NCBI RefSeq assembly: GCF_002953135.1 | Contig: NZ_CP026372.1 | Location: 1,426,001-1,490,000, forward strand | Direction: 5' to 3' | Length of the DNA: 64,000 nucleotides | Source of the DNA: Sphingobium sp. SCG-1 | Lineage (GTDB): Bacteria > Pseudomonadota > Alphaproteobacteria > Sphingomonadales > Sphingomonadaceae | Part shown: positions 52,591 to 61,124 of the stretch, one piece after another | Layout of the letters: each line of letters starts with the position of its first letter | How positions within the stretch are numbered: the first letter of the stretch is position 1 | Notes under the pieces: generated by a model | Told to the model about the DNA's origin: nothing | Databases searched by the model: none | The model's input: the letters and a program-made list of their open reading frames with translations, nothing else | Program-made: the position numbers and the translations under genes

Positions 52591-53640
52591 ATGGTCGCTA
52601 TGAGGGACGCTTTCATTCCGCCACATACGCTGCCGACGGTCAATCGCCAGATGGCACTCGTGCAGCGTCCGGCCGGAACCCCTCGCGCATCAGATTTCGA
52701 ATGCTTGCGGGGGGCCGTCCCCACTTGCGGTGAGGGCGGATTTCTCGTCCGCAACCTCTATCTGTCGGCGGATCCTGCGCAGCGCGGCTGGGCGGCAGAT
52801 ACCGCTCTCACCCCGTTCGGAGCGCCAATGCGGGCCCTGGCCGTCGGGATTGTCGTGGATAGTCGCGACGAGACGGTGGTGCCGGGCGACATCGTCTATG
52901 GGCGTTTCGGCTGGCAGGATTATGCCGTCGCCGGGCATGACGACCTGTTCTCCCAAATCCGTGATCCGCAGACCCCCATCTCCCTCTATGCAGGCGTGCT
53001 CGGCATGCCGGGGATAACGGCGTGGCTGGCGCTGCGACAGCTTGCTTCGCCTTGTGCGGACGATCTACTTCTGGTCACCACGGCCGCAGGCGCTGTCGGG
53101 AGCGTCGTCGGACAGCTCGCCCGGATGAGCGGGGCACGGGTGGTTGGTCTCACGGGAAGCGATGAGAAGGCGGCGCGCTGCGTGGCGCGCTACGGCTATC
53201 ATCAGGCGCTGAACTATCGGACCGGAAATCTGGCCCAAGATCTGGAAAATGTTGCGCCCGAAGGGTTCACAATCTTCTTTGACAATGCTGGCGGCACCAT
53301 TGCTGACATCGCCCTCCGCACGATGCGCCGGCACGGGCGAATAATTCAGTGCGGCACCGCTGCAACTCCGGCGTGGAAGCCGATACCAACGGGACCGCGA
53401 AACGAGCGCGAGATACTTATGCGCGCGCTCAGCTGGACAGGCTTCATTATTTTTGACCATCGCGCGCGCTTCCCCGGGGCGCTGGAGGCGCTGACCGCCA
53501 TGGTGTTGGCGGGCCAGCTGACTCATGATGAGGAGATAGTGTCGGGAATGGACCAGATCGCCACAGCGTTCGAAGGTATGATGACCGGTCGCAACAGGGG
53601 CAAGATACTGGCTTTCATTGGGGAGGACCGAACCGGATGA
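52591..53640 (+). CDS. NADP-dependent MDR-family oxidoreductase (alkenal/one reductase-like)
   Basis: A 349-aa zinc-free medium-chain reductase like leukotriene B4 12-hydroxydehydrogenase/CurA. 'LVRNLYLSADPAQRGW', 'LGMPGITAWLALRQLA', the NADP-binding 'VTTAAGAVGSVVGQLARMSG', 'YGYHQALNYRTGNL' and 'IFFDNAGGTIADIALRTM' are diagnostic. It would reduce an alpha,beta-unsaturated ketone or acyl compound. Start is ATG 52591 or the in-frame ATG at 52600; neither has an ideal ribosome-binding site (GGAGG ends 14 bases before the first). A GCCGGCAC/GTGCCGGC hairpin (52484-52512) lies in the gap upstream. Confidence 0.92.
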   Translation: MVAMRDAFIPPHTLPTVNRQMALVQRPAGTPRASDFECLRGAVPTCGEGGFLVRNLYLSADPAQRGWAADTALTPFGAPMRALAVGIVVDSRDETVVPGDIVYGRFGWQDYAVAGHDDLFSQIRDPQTPISLYAGVLGMPGITAWLALRQLASPCADDLLLVTTAAGAVGSVVGQLARMSGARVVGLTGSDEKAARCVARYGYHQALNYRTGNLAQDLENVAPEGFTIFFDNAGGTIADIALRTMRRHGRIIQCGTAATPAWKPIPTGPRNEREILMRALSWTGFIIFDHRARFPGALEALTAMVLAGQLTHDEEIVSGMDQIATAFEGMMTGRNRGKILAFIGEDRTG

Positions 53641-53944
53641 CCAGCTTGGGCAGGGCGGCAGCCGCAATAGAACCGCGCAAAGCAGATGGGAGCTTTCTCC
53701 AGTGCTGGCGTGCAATTTCGCGGTGGCGTGCCAGGCCACAACGCCGGCCAAGCCGCCACAGTTACGAAGGCAAGGCCCGGAAGATGCGACGAAACAAGTT
53801 GATATCAAGATGGACGAACAGGTCCATCTTGACTCAGGGGCGAGGCGCGGGATAGCCTCGGCTTCTCAGATCAGGCGCCCGCCGCGCGCTCGGCACGATG
53901 GTCCATATTGGATCAGCCAGAAGTTCTGGCAGGAAGGATGTCCG
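53641..53944. other. Intergenic region with perfect inverted repeat
   Basis: About 300 bases before the Gfo/Idh/MocA gene. TCAAGATGGAC (53805-53815) and GTCCATCTTGA (53822-53832) form an 11-bp perfect inverted repeat with a six-base centre, without a T-tract. It looks more like an operator than a terminator. No convincing ORF is present in the gap. Confidence 0.55.
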
Positions 53945-55057
53945 ATGAAAAATAAGCGCTTGGGAGTCGGAATCATTGGCCTTCAGCCCGGACGCAGCTG
54001 GGCCTCTCGCGCTCATATCCCGGCCCTGCGTGCGCTGGCCGATCGGTTCGACATCATCGGTGTCGCGAATAGCAGCCCTGAGAGCGCCAGCGAGGCCGCC
54101 GCGGCGTCGGGCATCTCGAAGGGGTTTGCCGACGCTCGGGCGCTGGTGACGGCGCCGGAAGTCGATATCGTCACCGTCACCGTCCGCGTGCCTTTTCACC
54201 GCGAGTTGGTAACCATTGCGCTTGAGGCGGGAAAGCACGTCTATTGTGAATGGCCGCTTGGCAACGGGCTGGTCGAAGCCGAGGACATGGCAGCGCTCGC
54301 ACGATCGGCCAATGTGCTCGGTGTTGTCGGGACGCAGGCCCGCGTCTCGCCGACAATACTCCATCTGAAACAGCTGCTCTCCGATGGCTATGTCGGGGAT
54401 ATCCTGTCCTCCACGCTTGTCGGCCGCGGTGGCGCTTGGGGTGGCCCGATCCAGGACAAGAAGGTCCAGGCCTACCAGCTAGACGCCGCGAATGGTGCGA
54501 CCATGCTGACAATTCCCGTTGGCCACACGCTTGCCGCCGTGCGCGAGGTTCTAGGCGAGATCGGTGCGGTGGCGTCCGTGCTCGCCACCCGACGACCCGT
54601 AACGATCGTCGCTGGAACCGAAGAGAGCCTCCCGGTCACGGCGCCTGACCAGGTCCTCGTCAGTGCGACCTTGATCGACGGCGCGCCGTTATCGCTCCAT
54701 TATCGCGGCGGCGCGCCACGCGATGGGCAAGGCTTTCTATGGGAAATCAACGGAACGAAAGGCGATATTCGTATCCGAGCGCCGCTCGGCCATGTCCAGA
54801 TGGTCCCGCTGTTGCTCGAGGTCGCCCGAGGCGACGATAAGCTCTTCAGCCCTATCGATATACCACAGGAAATGGTGGGAGACCTGCCGGCCGATCCGGT
54901 GACCGGCAATGTCGCGCGGCTCTATGAGCGCATGGCCGACGATATCGAACACAGCACGCGATCCGCCCCGACGTTCGATGACGCCGTCGCGCTCCATCGT
55001 GTGATTGATGCGATCGAGGACGCCGCCAGGCGGCCTGGAACGCGCGTGGAAAGCTGA
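53945..55057 (+). CDS. Gfo/Idh/MocA-family NAD(P)-dependent oxidoreductase
   Basis: A 370-aa two-domain dehydrogenase. The N-terminal Rossmann domain begins 'LGVGIIGLQPGRSWASRAHI' and contains 'VDIVTVTVRVPFHRELVTIA' and the family motif 'GKHVYCEWPLG', where the usual Lys of 'EKP' is replaced (EWP). The C-terminal domain has the substrate-side 'GATMLTIPVGHTLAAVREVL'. Homologues often oxidise sugars or inositols; a galactose-1-dehydrogenase-like or Gal80-like variant is suggested by 'EWPLGN' and 'GTQARVSP'. Start ATG at 53945 has AAGGA upstream. A sugar (glycosyl) part of the imported substrate is possible but unproven. Confidence 0.9.
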   Translation: MKNKRLGVGIIGLQPGRSWASRAHIPALRALADRFDIIGVANSSPESASEAAAASGISKGFADARALVTAPEVDIVTVTVRVPFHRELVTIALEAGKHVYCEWPLGNGLVEAEDMAALARSANVLGVVGTQARVSPTILHLKQLLSDGYVGDILSSTLVGRGGAWGGPIQDKKVQAYQLDAANGATMLTIPVGHTLAAVREVLGEIGAVASVLATRRPVTIVAGTEESLPVTAPDQVLVSATLIDGAPLSLHYRGGAPRDGQGFLWEINGTKGDIRIRAPLGHVQMVPLLLEVARGDDKLFSPIDIPQEMVGDLPADPVTGNVARLYERMADDIEHSTRSAPTFDDAVALHRVIDAIEDAARRPGTRVES

Positions 55058-55169
55058 CATCGGTGCAACCGGCCGTCGTAGCCCTGCCGCCACGGCGCTG
55101 CTTCTGCCCTGCGCCGCTTACACACTGACATTAGGCACGAACTACAGAATATTTCAGGAGGGAATCAGA

Positions 55170-55937
55170 GTGACCGACAAATCCTATCGCCGGCGAAACC
55201 TTCTTCTCGGTGGCCTCGTGGCCGCGCTGGCCCCGCTCGCCGCCAGATCGGCGACCGCAGCCCCCAGAGCCAAGGCGGGCACTGGCAAGACCCCGCCACC
55301 GCCCGGCGGTGGAGGCCATCTCAAGGATGCCGCCGGCATGCTCGATAGGGTTGCGATCGAGCAGGTCCTGTTGCGCGAGCGCTTCGGCCGCGAAACCCAC
55401 GACTTCGACACCGAGCAAGCATGCTTCACGCCCGATGCGTTCATCGAGGCATCCTGGTTCAAGGGCAGTGCAAAGGACTTCGTCGATCAAGGGCGCAAGC
55501 AGGTCGCCAACGCCCGGGGTTCCAGCAGACTCATCAGCTTCGATTCTCTTAGTCCTGTCGTGATCTGGGTAAATGGTGATCGCGCGATCGCCGAGGGCTC
55601 GACCGCCGTGCACCAGGTTCTGCCGATCCAAGGAATCGAGGCGCATATGACGAGCTTTACCCGGATAATGTCGCGTCTGCAGCGGATCGACGGCGAATGG
55701 CTCATCGCCGCCAAGCACGCCGTCTATATCCGGGATGTTCTCGAGCCGATGAACCCGAAGGAAGTCCCCGAGATCGACACGGAAAAGCTGAAGCAATACC
55801 GGCCGTCCTATCGTCATCTCAGCTACGTCCTCTCGCTTGCGGGCATACCGCTGCGCGACGACCTTCCCGGCGTTGACCGCCCTGAAGCCGTGACGGCGCT
55901 GCGCGTCTCGGAACGCGAGTGGCTGGCACAGGGCTGA
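55170..55937 (+). CDS. Tat-type exported NTF2-fold (SnoaL-like_4) protein
   Basis: A 255-aa protein. The N-terminus 'TDKSYRRRNLLLGGLVAALA' with 'PLAARSATA' is a Tat-like signal. A Gly/Pro-rich linker follows, then the SnoaL_4 domain: 'EQVLLRERFGRETHDFDTEQ', 'CFTPDAFIEASWFKGSAKDF', 'SPVVIWVNGDRAIAEGSTAV'. The C-terminal 'YRPSYRHLSYVLSLAG', 'LPGVDRPEAVTALRVSEREW' is shared with the cytoplasmic protein at 41139-41804. It starts at GTG 55170 behind AGGAGGG. It is the last gene before the mobile-element block. Function unknown; an exported isomerase or hydratase is one possibility. Confidence 0.85.
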   Translation: MTDKSYRRRNLLLGGLVAALAPLAARSATAAPRAKAGTGKTPPPPGGGGHLKDAAGMLDRVAIEQVLLRERFGRETHDFDTEQACFTPDAFIEASWFKGSAKDFVDQGRKQVANARGSSRLISFDSLSPVVIWVNGDRAIAEGSTAVHQVLPIQGIEAHMTSFTRIMSRLQRIDGEWLIAAKHAVYIRDVLEPMNPKEVPEIDTEKLKQYRPSYRHLSYVLSLAGIPLRDDLPGVDRPEAVTALRVSEREWLAQG

Positions 55938-56154
55938 CGTCCGCGGGGCGGGAGCTTGATGGCGTCGGGCCAGGCCGGTCCTGGCTTTTGTCGCCGGGGC
56001 CGTGCGGCGGGCCGGGTGTCTGTAGCTGACCCCGCCTGCCTGAACAGTTTCCGGCCCGATCTCGGTTCCGCGACCTCACCTCGATGGCGCGCGTCGAACG
56101 ACCGCGGCCGCGCCCTGGATCGTGGAGGCTAGAGCGCTTTTCGATCAGTGTGGA

Positions 56155-56502
56155 TCATAGCCGCACGACAACGTCGCCGGGCCGCAGTTCGGGCACGAGC
56201 ACCTGGGTGACATAGGCTTCGAACCAATCGCCGTTGATCGGCCCGTCCAGCACCATCGGCGCGATCATGCCGGTCATGCGCAGACCCGCGACCAGCGTGG
56301 TGGTCTTGCGGTGGCCGTGCGGGAAGCCCATCCGCAGGCGCTCGCCCCTGGCACAGCGGCCATGGCTGCGGGTCATGTTGGTCGCGGTCCAGGTTTCGTC
56401 GATGAACACGAGCCGTTCGGGGGCGAGGTCGGTTGGCCATCGAACCAGTCATGCCGCTGGCTCAGGACGTCGGGGCGGTCCTGCTCGATCGTATGGCCAG
56501 TC
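56155..56502 (-). pseudogene. IS630 transposase, C-terminal fragment
   Basis: Contains 'EQDRPDVLSQRHDWFDGQ' in one frame and then, after a one-base loss near 56425-56440, 'FIDETWTATNMTRSHGRCAR' and 'HGHRKTTTLVAGLRMTGMIA' through 'ELRPGDVVV' in the next. It stops where normal copies continue to the second and third catalytic acids. The true gene end, reading CGYDPH then TGA, follows immediately in another frame, showing an internal deletion. Non-functional. Confidence 0.85.
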
Positions 56503-56505
56503 TTT

Positions 56506-57600
56506 ATGGATGGCCCACCCCTCACCACCGGCGCAGGCTGGCGTCGTACAGAGGAGAAGCTGACCATTATCAAGACGCCCGTCGCCGTGCTGGGAATTGA
56601 CCTCGGCAAGAACAGTTGCAGCCTGGCCGGTCTGGATGCCAGCGGCGCCGTAGCGCTGCGACGGCGGATGACGCGGGAAGGCGTGATCGTGTTTGTGGCC
56701 AAGCTGCCGGCCTGCGTCGTGGCTATGGAAGCCTGTTGCGGGGCGCATTTCCTTGGACGGACGTTTCAGGCGCAAGGACACGAGGTGCGGCTGATGTCGC
56801 CCGAGTATGTCCAGCCTTACGTTAAGGCTCAGAAGACCGACGATCGTGACGCGGAAGCGATCGCCGAGGCGACGACTCGGCCGACCATGCGGCTGGTGAC
56901 ACTGAAGACCGAGGCGCAGCTCGACTTGCAGGTGCTGCACCGGGCTCGGCAACGGCTGGTGACCTCGCGGACCCGCCTGACCAATCAGCTCCGTGCGGTT
57001 CTGCTCGAACGCGGCATCATTCTGCCCAAGCGTCGGGCATCCCTTGTTCAGCGGCTGGACGAACTGATGAACGGTGAGCTCCCGATCAGCGTCCGAGCGG
57101 TCCGGCTGCTCGGCGACCTACGGGACGAGTGGGCGAGTCTGGACCGGCGGATCAAGAGCTATGACGACGAGCTTGCGGCACTTACCCGTGACGACGCTCA
57201 AGCTCGCGCGCTCGCCACCATCCCGGGTATCGGCGTCATCAACGCTACCGCGCTGCTCGCCGCTGTCGACGACGGCTCGGCCTTTGCGAGGGGAAGAGAT
57301 CTGGCAGCGTGGCTTGGCCTGACGCCACGCCAGCACTCCACCGGCGGCAAAACCAGGCTGCTTGGCGTCAGCAAGCGAGGGAACAAGTACATTCGCGTGC
57401 AGCTGATTCACGGCGCGCGTGCGGCCATGGCGCACTTCGTCAGGCAGGCCACGCCGACGGGCGAGTGGGTGCGCCGGCTGGTCGCACGTGCTCACCCCAA
57501 CGTCGTGGTGGTGGCGCTCGCCGCGAAGCTGGCACGGACCGCATGGGCCGTGCTCCGTCATGGACGCAGCTTTGATCGTCAGACGCCCGTGGCAGCCTGA
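56506..57600 (+). CDS. IS110/IS1111-family DEDD transposase
   Basis: Intact transposase. The RuvC-like DEDD domain shows 'VLGIDLGKNSCSL' (D), 'AMEACCGAHFLG' (E) and 'KAQKTDDRDAEAIAEA' (DD). The C-terminal Transposase_20 domain has 'ALATIPGIGVINATALLAAV' and 'GLTPRQHSTGGKTRLLGVSK' with the catalytic Ser region. The first in-frame ATG inside the element is at 56506, but GAGGAG at 56551-56556 suggests a non-ATG start about 56560-56566, giving 'TIIKTPVAVLGID'. All catalytic acids are present, so this copy may be active. Confidence 0.92.
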   Translation: MDGPPLTTGAGWRRTEEKLTIIKTPVAVLGIDLGKNSCSLAGLDASGAVALRRRMTREGVIVFVAKLPACVVAMEACCGAHFLGRTFQAQGHEVRLMSPEYVQPYVKAQKTDDRDAEAIAEATTRPTMRLVTLKTEAQLDLQVLHRARQRLVTSRTRLTNQLRAVLLERGIILPKRRASLVQRLDELMNGELPISVRAVRLLGDLRDEWASLDRRIKSYDDELAALTRDDAQARALATIPGIGVINATALLAAVDDGSAFARGRDLAAWLGLTPRQHSTGGKTRLLGVSKRGNKYIRVQLIHGARAAMAHFVRQATPTGEWVRRLVARAHPNVVVVALAAKLARTAWAVLRHGRSFDRQTPVAA

Positions 57601-57835
57601 CCAGGAATAGCGGCTCTGCTCAGCGCCGACGCCGCTCACGATGTCTGTGGAGGTGAAGGACAGATGGCGTAACGGTTGACCCCGCGTCGCGACAGCCTGG
57701 GCAAAAATGTGGTGCTCGACACCCCCGTCTTTATGAGGCCCGTGACGCGCGAGATCCATCTTGGCCAGGGCTGAAGCCTTGAGACCGGATACGTTGATGC
57801 AGACCAGCACGTCGTCCAATTTCACTCTTGCAGAC
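57601..57835 (+). ncRNA. Candidate guide RNA (seekRNA/bridge RNA) region of the IS1111-type element
   Basis: Non-coding DNA between the transposase stop and right inverted repeat, the place where IS1111 elements encode their guide RNA. GTCTTTATG at 57729-57737 exactly matches the left insertion junction (56500-56508). GCAAAAA at 57701-57707 is complementary to TTTTTGC of the right flank (57852-57858). A GGTG/CACC hairpin lies between the two segments. Boundaries unknown. Confidence 0.5.
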
Positions 57836-57850
57836 GGGGTGGGCCATACG

Positions 57851-58195
57851 TTTTTTGCGCGTCATACCGTGACGAATGAAGAACCGGTGAAGCCCGGCCA
57901 CCGAGACCTCCAGGCCAAGCTCGAGCAGCGCCAGGCGCAGTTCTTCCAGCGAGATGTCCTTGCGCGCCTCCCACACGGCGAGGATCTCCGCTCGCCGCTC
58001 CTCGACCCGGCGCGAGCGCATGTCGCCACCTTGAGGCTTGGGAGCAAAGTTGCCGGTCATGCGCCGCTGATCCTGCCAGCGGATCGCCGTCGAGGGCGCG
58101 ACCCCGAAGCGAGCCGCCGCAGCACGGCAACTCATCCCATCATCGATCGCCGTCAGAAGCCGCCTGCGCAAATCCATCGATAGAGGTTGTCCCAT
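57851..58195 (-). pseudogene. IS630 transposase, N-terminal fragment
   Basis: Starts at ATG 58195 with the helix-turn-helix 'RRRLLTAIDDGMSCRAAAAR' and 'FGVAPSTAIRWQDQRR', then 'DISLEELRLALLELGLEVSV', 'LHRFFIRHGMTRKK' up to the inner element. Beyond the junction the frame reads into unrelated sequence and stops at 57731. The missing continuation is the fragment at 56155-56502. Confidence 0.88.
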
Positions 58196-58288
58196 CCATG
58201 CCGGCCTCCTTCACCAGCACGGATTCTGAATCAGAAATCGCGCACGGTGGGAATCCCTCGACGATTCATAACGGTCGAAAATCGCTCT

Positions 58289-59195
58289 AGCCACTGTCTT
58301 GTTCGATGGCAGACGGAATAGCTAGTGTTAGGTCCGCGTGCCCGGCGACATATCGTTCGAGCATCGCGGAAGCTATCGTCACGCTGACGCGCGGCCACCT
58401 GAGCAGCCATTTAGAAGGTCCGGCGCTATCGTGCATTGCCGTACGTGGACAGCTTTGTGCGAGCACTGAACGTGCCTGACTGACACCTCGCGAGATCAAG
58501 CCGCAGAATTTCAGAAACTGGCGATGATGATTGAACCGGCGCAGATCGCCGGCTTCCGCCAGGATGGTCAGCGCGTTAATCGGGCCAATATCAGGAATCT
58601 TGCGCAGCAACTGGTAATCGACATGCTCGGCCAGCCTGGCATGCGCAAGACGCTCGATCTCATTACGCTGCTGGATGAGACTGCGCGCCTGCGCGATGAT
58701 CATACGGAACATCGTAATGGCTGCCGAGTCCTCTGGGACCGGCAGAGCGACGGAAGCGCAGGCCGTTTCGTAAATATCGTTGATGAGCCGTGCCTTGGAG
58801 ACCTTGCGACCGATGAGCGGGCAAGCTTCCGCTGAGAACGCCTCACGGTCGAGTGCCATGATACTGGCAGGCGCCGGAAAGCGCTCGATAAGTGCAAAAA
58901 ACCGGTTGGACCTGCTGTTGCCAGCGAAGCGGGCGATCTCGGGAAAGTAGAGCGGCAAATAGCGGGTGAGGATCTGGTGCCAGGTTTGCGTCTTGGCTTT
59001 GGAAATCGTCTCGTGAATCTTCGACAGTTCCTGCAGGTCCTTGATTCCGGCGCCAGCGGATCGACATAGCGCTGCGTCGCGCCGATCCGCAACATGTGCA
59101 AGATTACCTGCGCATCTTTGGAATCGTTTTTGTCCCAACCGTTGTGCAGTGCCTCGCGTGTGCGGGCGAGCGCGACTGACGAAATGAGGCGCAGC
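58289..59195 (-). pseudogene. Degenerate IS110-family transposase remnant
   Basis: Sequence of a second, unrelated IS110-type transposase: 'SSVALARTREALHNGWDKND', 'SKDAQVILHMLRIGATQRY', 'DLQELSKIHETISKAKTQTW', 'ILTRYLPLYFPEIARFAGNS', 'DYQLLRKIPDIGPINALTIL', 'NHHRQFLKFCG'. A one-base loss near 59055 shifts frame ('DPLAPESRT' versus 'AGIKDLQEL'). After 'KFCG' the frame breaks again; another frame continues 'DLARCQSGTFSARTKLSTYG' with in-frame stops. The 5' end with the first catalytic Asp is missing. Clearly inactive. Confidence 0.85.
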
Positions 59196-59605
59196 TCAAA
59201 CCCCGCGTTCAGCAGTCTCTGTGCGCCAGCGTGCGACAGTAATTTCTCAAGCTGGACCTCGGGATAGGCGGCGCAGAACCGGGCCGCGACCTCGCCCATC
59301 GCGATCTGGCAGAAAAGCAGCGGCGCACTGATCTTCATGTGCCCACGCGGCGTCTCGCCGCCCGAGGCGATCGCCGCGACGGTCTCGTCGAGATCGGTCA
59401 GCAGCTTGGCACTACGTTCGTGGAGTGCGCGCCCCTTCTCGGTGAGCTTGAGATCGCGGCCGCCCCGCTCGAGCAGGCGCAGGCCCAAGCCAGCCTCGAA
59501 CTCCGCCACCCGGCGCGACAGCGTTGCCTTGGGGCGATTTGCGGCGCGGGCAGCCTTACTGAAGCCGCCGTGGCGGGCAACGAGGTTGAAATTGGCAAGC
59601 GCCAC
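59196..59605 (-). pseudogene. LysR-family regulator, truncated
   Basis: N-terminal LysR fragment of about 137 residues: 'ANFNLVARHGGFSKAARAAN', 'RPKATLSRRVAEFEAGLGLR', 'LLERGGRDLKLTEKGRALHE', then the start of the effector domain 'KISAPLLFCQIAMGEVAARF'. At about 59196 it runs without a stop into the IS110 transposase remnant, creating a chimeric frame to 58700. The start is a GTG at 59605. The intact gene would have been about 300 aa. It may once have regulated the SDR gene beside it. Confidence 0.82.
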
Positions 59606-59776
59606 GTGATCCAGGTTTCACCTGCAGGACAGTTAAGCGGAAAGCTGCACACTTCGCCTCGCCAGCGAAACAGTCAATACCGAAGATGATAGGGGCTTTC
59701 GCGTATGCAACGAAACCGGACGGCGCTGGGCCGCCCGGTTTCGCAGGCCGAGAGTCCGGCCGATATCCGTTGCGTG

Positions 59777-60532
59777 TTAGTTGGCGAGGAAGGGATTGAT
59801 CGCGGCGACCGTTTCTTCGAAGCGATCCTCCTTCTCCGCCCGACGCATAAAGTCGACCTCTTCTACCAGCACCTCGGTCGGCGTCTGATCGCGCTGCATC
59901 TGCTCCATGACCTGGTCGATGAATACCTCGGGCGGCATGAAGCGCTCGTTGTTCTCCTGTCCCGGCGTCAGCGTGGTGCGCAGTGCTGGCGGGGCGATCT
60001 CGATCACCTCCACCTTGTCCTTGAGCACCGCGCGCAGCGAGACGGTGTAGTTGTGAATGCCGGCCTTGATCGCCGAATAGGTCGGCGCGATCACCAGGGG
60101 CACGAAGGCGAGCCCCGAGGTCACGTTGACGAGCGCCGCATCCGGCTGCGCGACCAGATGGTCGATCAGTGCGTTGGTGAGCCGGATCGGACCCAGGAGG
60201 TTGTTGGTGACCGATTCCTCCGCGTCAGCAAGATCGCGCTTGGAAGCGAGAGTGCCTTCCATACGCATGATGCCGGCATTGTTGATCAGCACGTTGGCCT
60301 GAGGGAAGTGGCTGGCGATCCGCTGCGCGAAGGCATCGATGCTGGCCGGATCTGTCTGGTCGAGCGGCAGCGTGTGCATGTTCGCATATCCCTGCGCCGT
60401 CTGAGCGAGCGCCGCCGTGTCACGGCTCGCGATGATGACGCTATTGCCCGCATCGTGCAGCCGCTGCGCCAGCAAGCGACCGATGCCCGAGCCGCCGCCG
60501 GTGATGATGATGGTGTTGCCGCTCTTCTTCAT
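59777..60532 (-). CDS. SDR-family oxidoreductase (DltE-like)
   Basis: A 251-aa short-chain dehydrogenase. 'TIIITGGGSGIGRLLAQRLH' forms the NADP-binding loop, 'NVLINNAGIMRME' the NAG motif, and 'YSAIKAGIHNYTVSLRAVLK' the catalytic Tyr/Lys region. It is typical of DltE-like or general oxidoreductases often found beside LysR or TetR regulators. It is divergent from the GFA gene at 60670. Probably an accessory carbonyl reductase; substrate unknown. Confidence 0.92.
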   Translation of the reverse strand: MKKSGNTIIITGGGSGIGRLLAQRLHDAGNSVIIASRDTAALAQTAQGYANMHTLPLDQTDPASIDAFAQRIASHFPQANVLINNAGIMRMEGTLASKRDLADAEESVTNNLLGPIRLTNALIDHLVAQPDAALVNVTSGLAFVPLVIAPTYSAIKAGIHNYTVSLRAVLKDKVEVIEIAPPALRTTLTPGQENNERFMPPEVFIDQVMEQMQRDQTPTEVLVEEVDFMRRAEKEDRFEETVAAINPFLAN

Positions 60533-60669
60533 GTCAGTTTTCCTTCATTGATGGATACGGAATGCTGTTCCGTCTCTCTGAAAGATGAGATATATGTTCA
60601 AAGAACCGGAGATAAGCCGCTTGATTGGCACGCTCCGTTCCACACATGAGACACTAAAAGGAGTTCTGC

Positions 60670-61110
60670 ATGAGTTTGGAAGGTGGTTGCCGCTGCGGCG
60701 GGGTTCGGTACGAGTTGGCGAGCGATGATCTGCCGCTGACCTATGCCTGCCACTGCCTCGACTGTCAGACGTGGAGCGGCAGCGCGTTCGCGCTCCATGC
60801 GATCGTAGCCCAAAATGCGCTTTCGATCGAAGGAAGTGTGCATGACTTCCGCCTGCCCGAAGGACAGGAGGCGAGGCCATCCGACCATATCGGGTGCGCA
60901 GTCTGCCTCACTCGTATCGTCAACAGGAACGAAGCGCTGCCGAACATGCTTGTGCTACGGGTTGGTACGCTCGACCGGAGCCGCGATGTCAGCCCCGCCG
61001 TGCACATCTGGACGCGTCAGAAGCAGGAGTGGCTGACGATCGACGATAGCACGCCTACCTTCGAAGTCTCCCCCACACCGGCCGAATTCGCGGCCGCATT
61101 GAGCGGATAG
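60670..61110 (+). CDS. GFA (glutathione-dependent formaldehyde-activating enzyme/CENP-V-like) family protein
   Basis: A 146-aa zinc protein with the family cysteines: C7 and C9 in 'GGCRCGG', C27, C29 and C32 in 'CHCLDC', and C76 and C79 in 'CAVC'. GFA proteins bind glutathione adducts or small electrophiles. Start ATG at 60670 has AAGGAG eight bases upstream. A TetR gene follows after 14 bases on the same strand, so they are likely one transcript. Confidence 0.92.
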   Translation: MSLEGGCRCGGVRYELASDDLPLTYACHCLDCQTWSGSAFALHAIVAQNALSIEGSVHDFRLPEGQEARPSDHIGCAVCLTRIVNRNEALPNMLVLRVGTLDRSRDVSPAVHIWTRQKQEWLTIDDSTPTFEVSPTPAEFAAALSG

Positions 61111-61124
61111 AAGCGTCTTAGGCC

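Larger units (their letters stand above)
56503..57850 (+). mobile_element. IS110-family element, IS1111 subgroup
   Basis: About 1.35 kb inserted in the IS630 transposase gene. Subterminal perfect 12-bp inverted repeats ATGGCCCACCCC (56510-56521) and GGGGTGGGCCAT (57836-57847) lie about 7 bases from the left end and 3 from the right, as in the IS1111 subgroup. End positions are uncertain by a few bases because of a T-run at the junctions. About 240 non-coding bases follow the transposase, where IS1111 elements carry their guide RNA. Confidence 0.8.
56132..58287 (-). mobile_element. Decayed IS630-family element, interrupted by an IS1111-type element
   Basis: The ends are imperfect inverted repeats beginning GAGCG.TTTTCGA, flanked by TA at 56130-56131 and 58288-58289, as expected for IS630 TA insertion; 19 of 25 terminal positions match. 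The transposase reads on the minus strand from 58195 and is split by the inner element at about 56503-57850. After removing the insertion only about 0.8 kb remains, because the last third of the gene, with two of three catalytic acids, has been deleted. Confidence 0.85.

Noticed and set aside
56373..56502. Programmed frameshift in the IS630 transposase
   Set aside because: The break lies in GATGGCCAACCGACC, with no slippery A-run, and the gene also has a large deletion, so mutation is the simpler reading.
59705..60649. 314-aa plus-strand ORF
   Set aside because: Antisense to the well-supported SDR gene; no domain in its translation.
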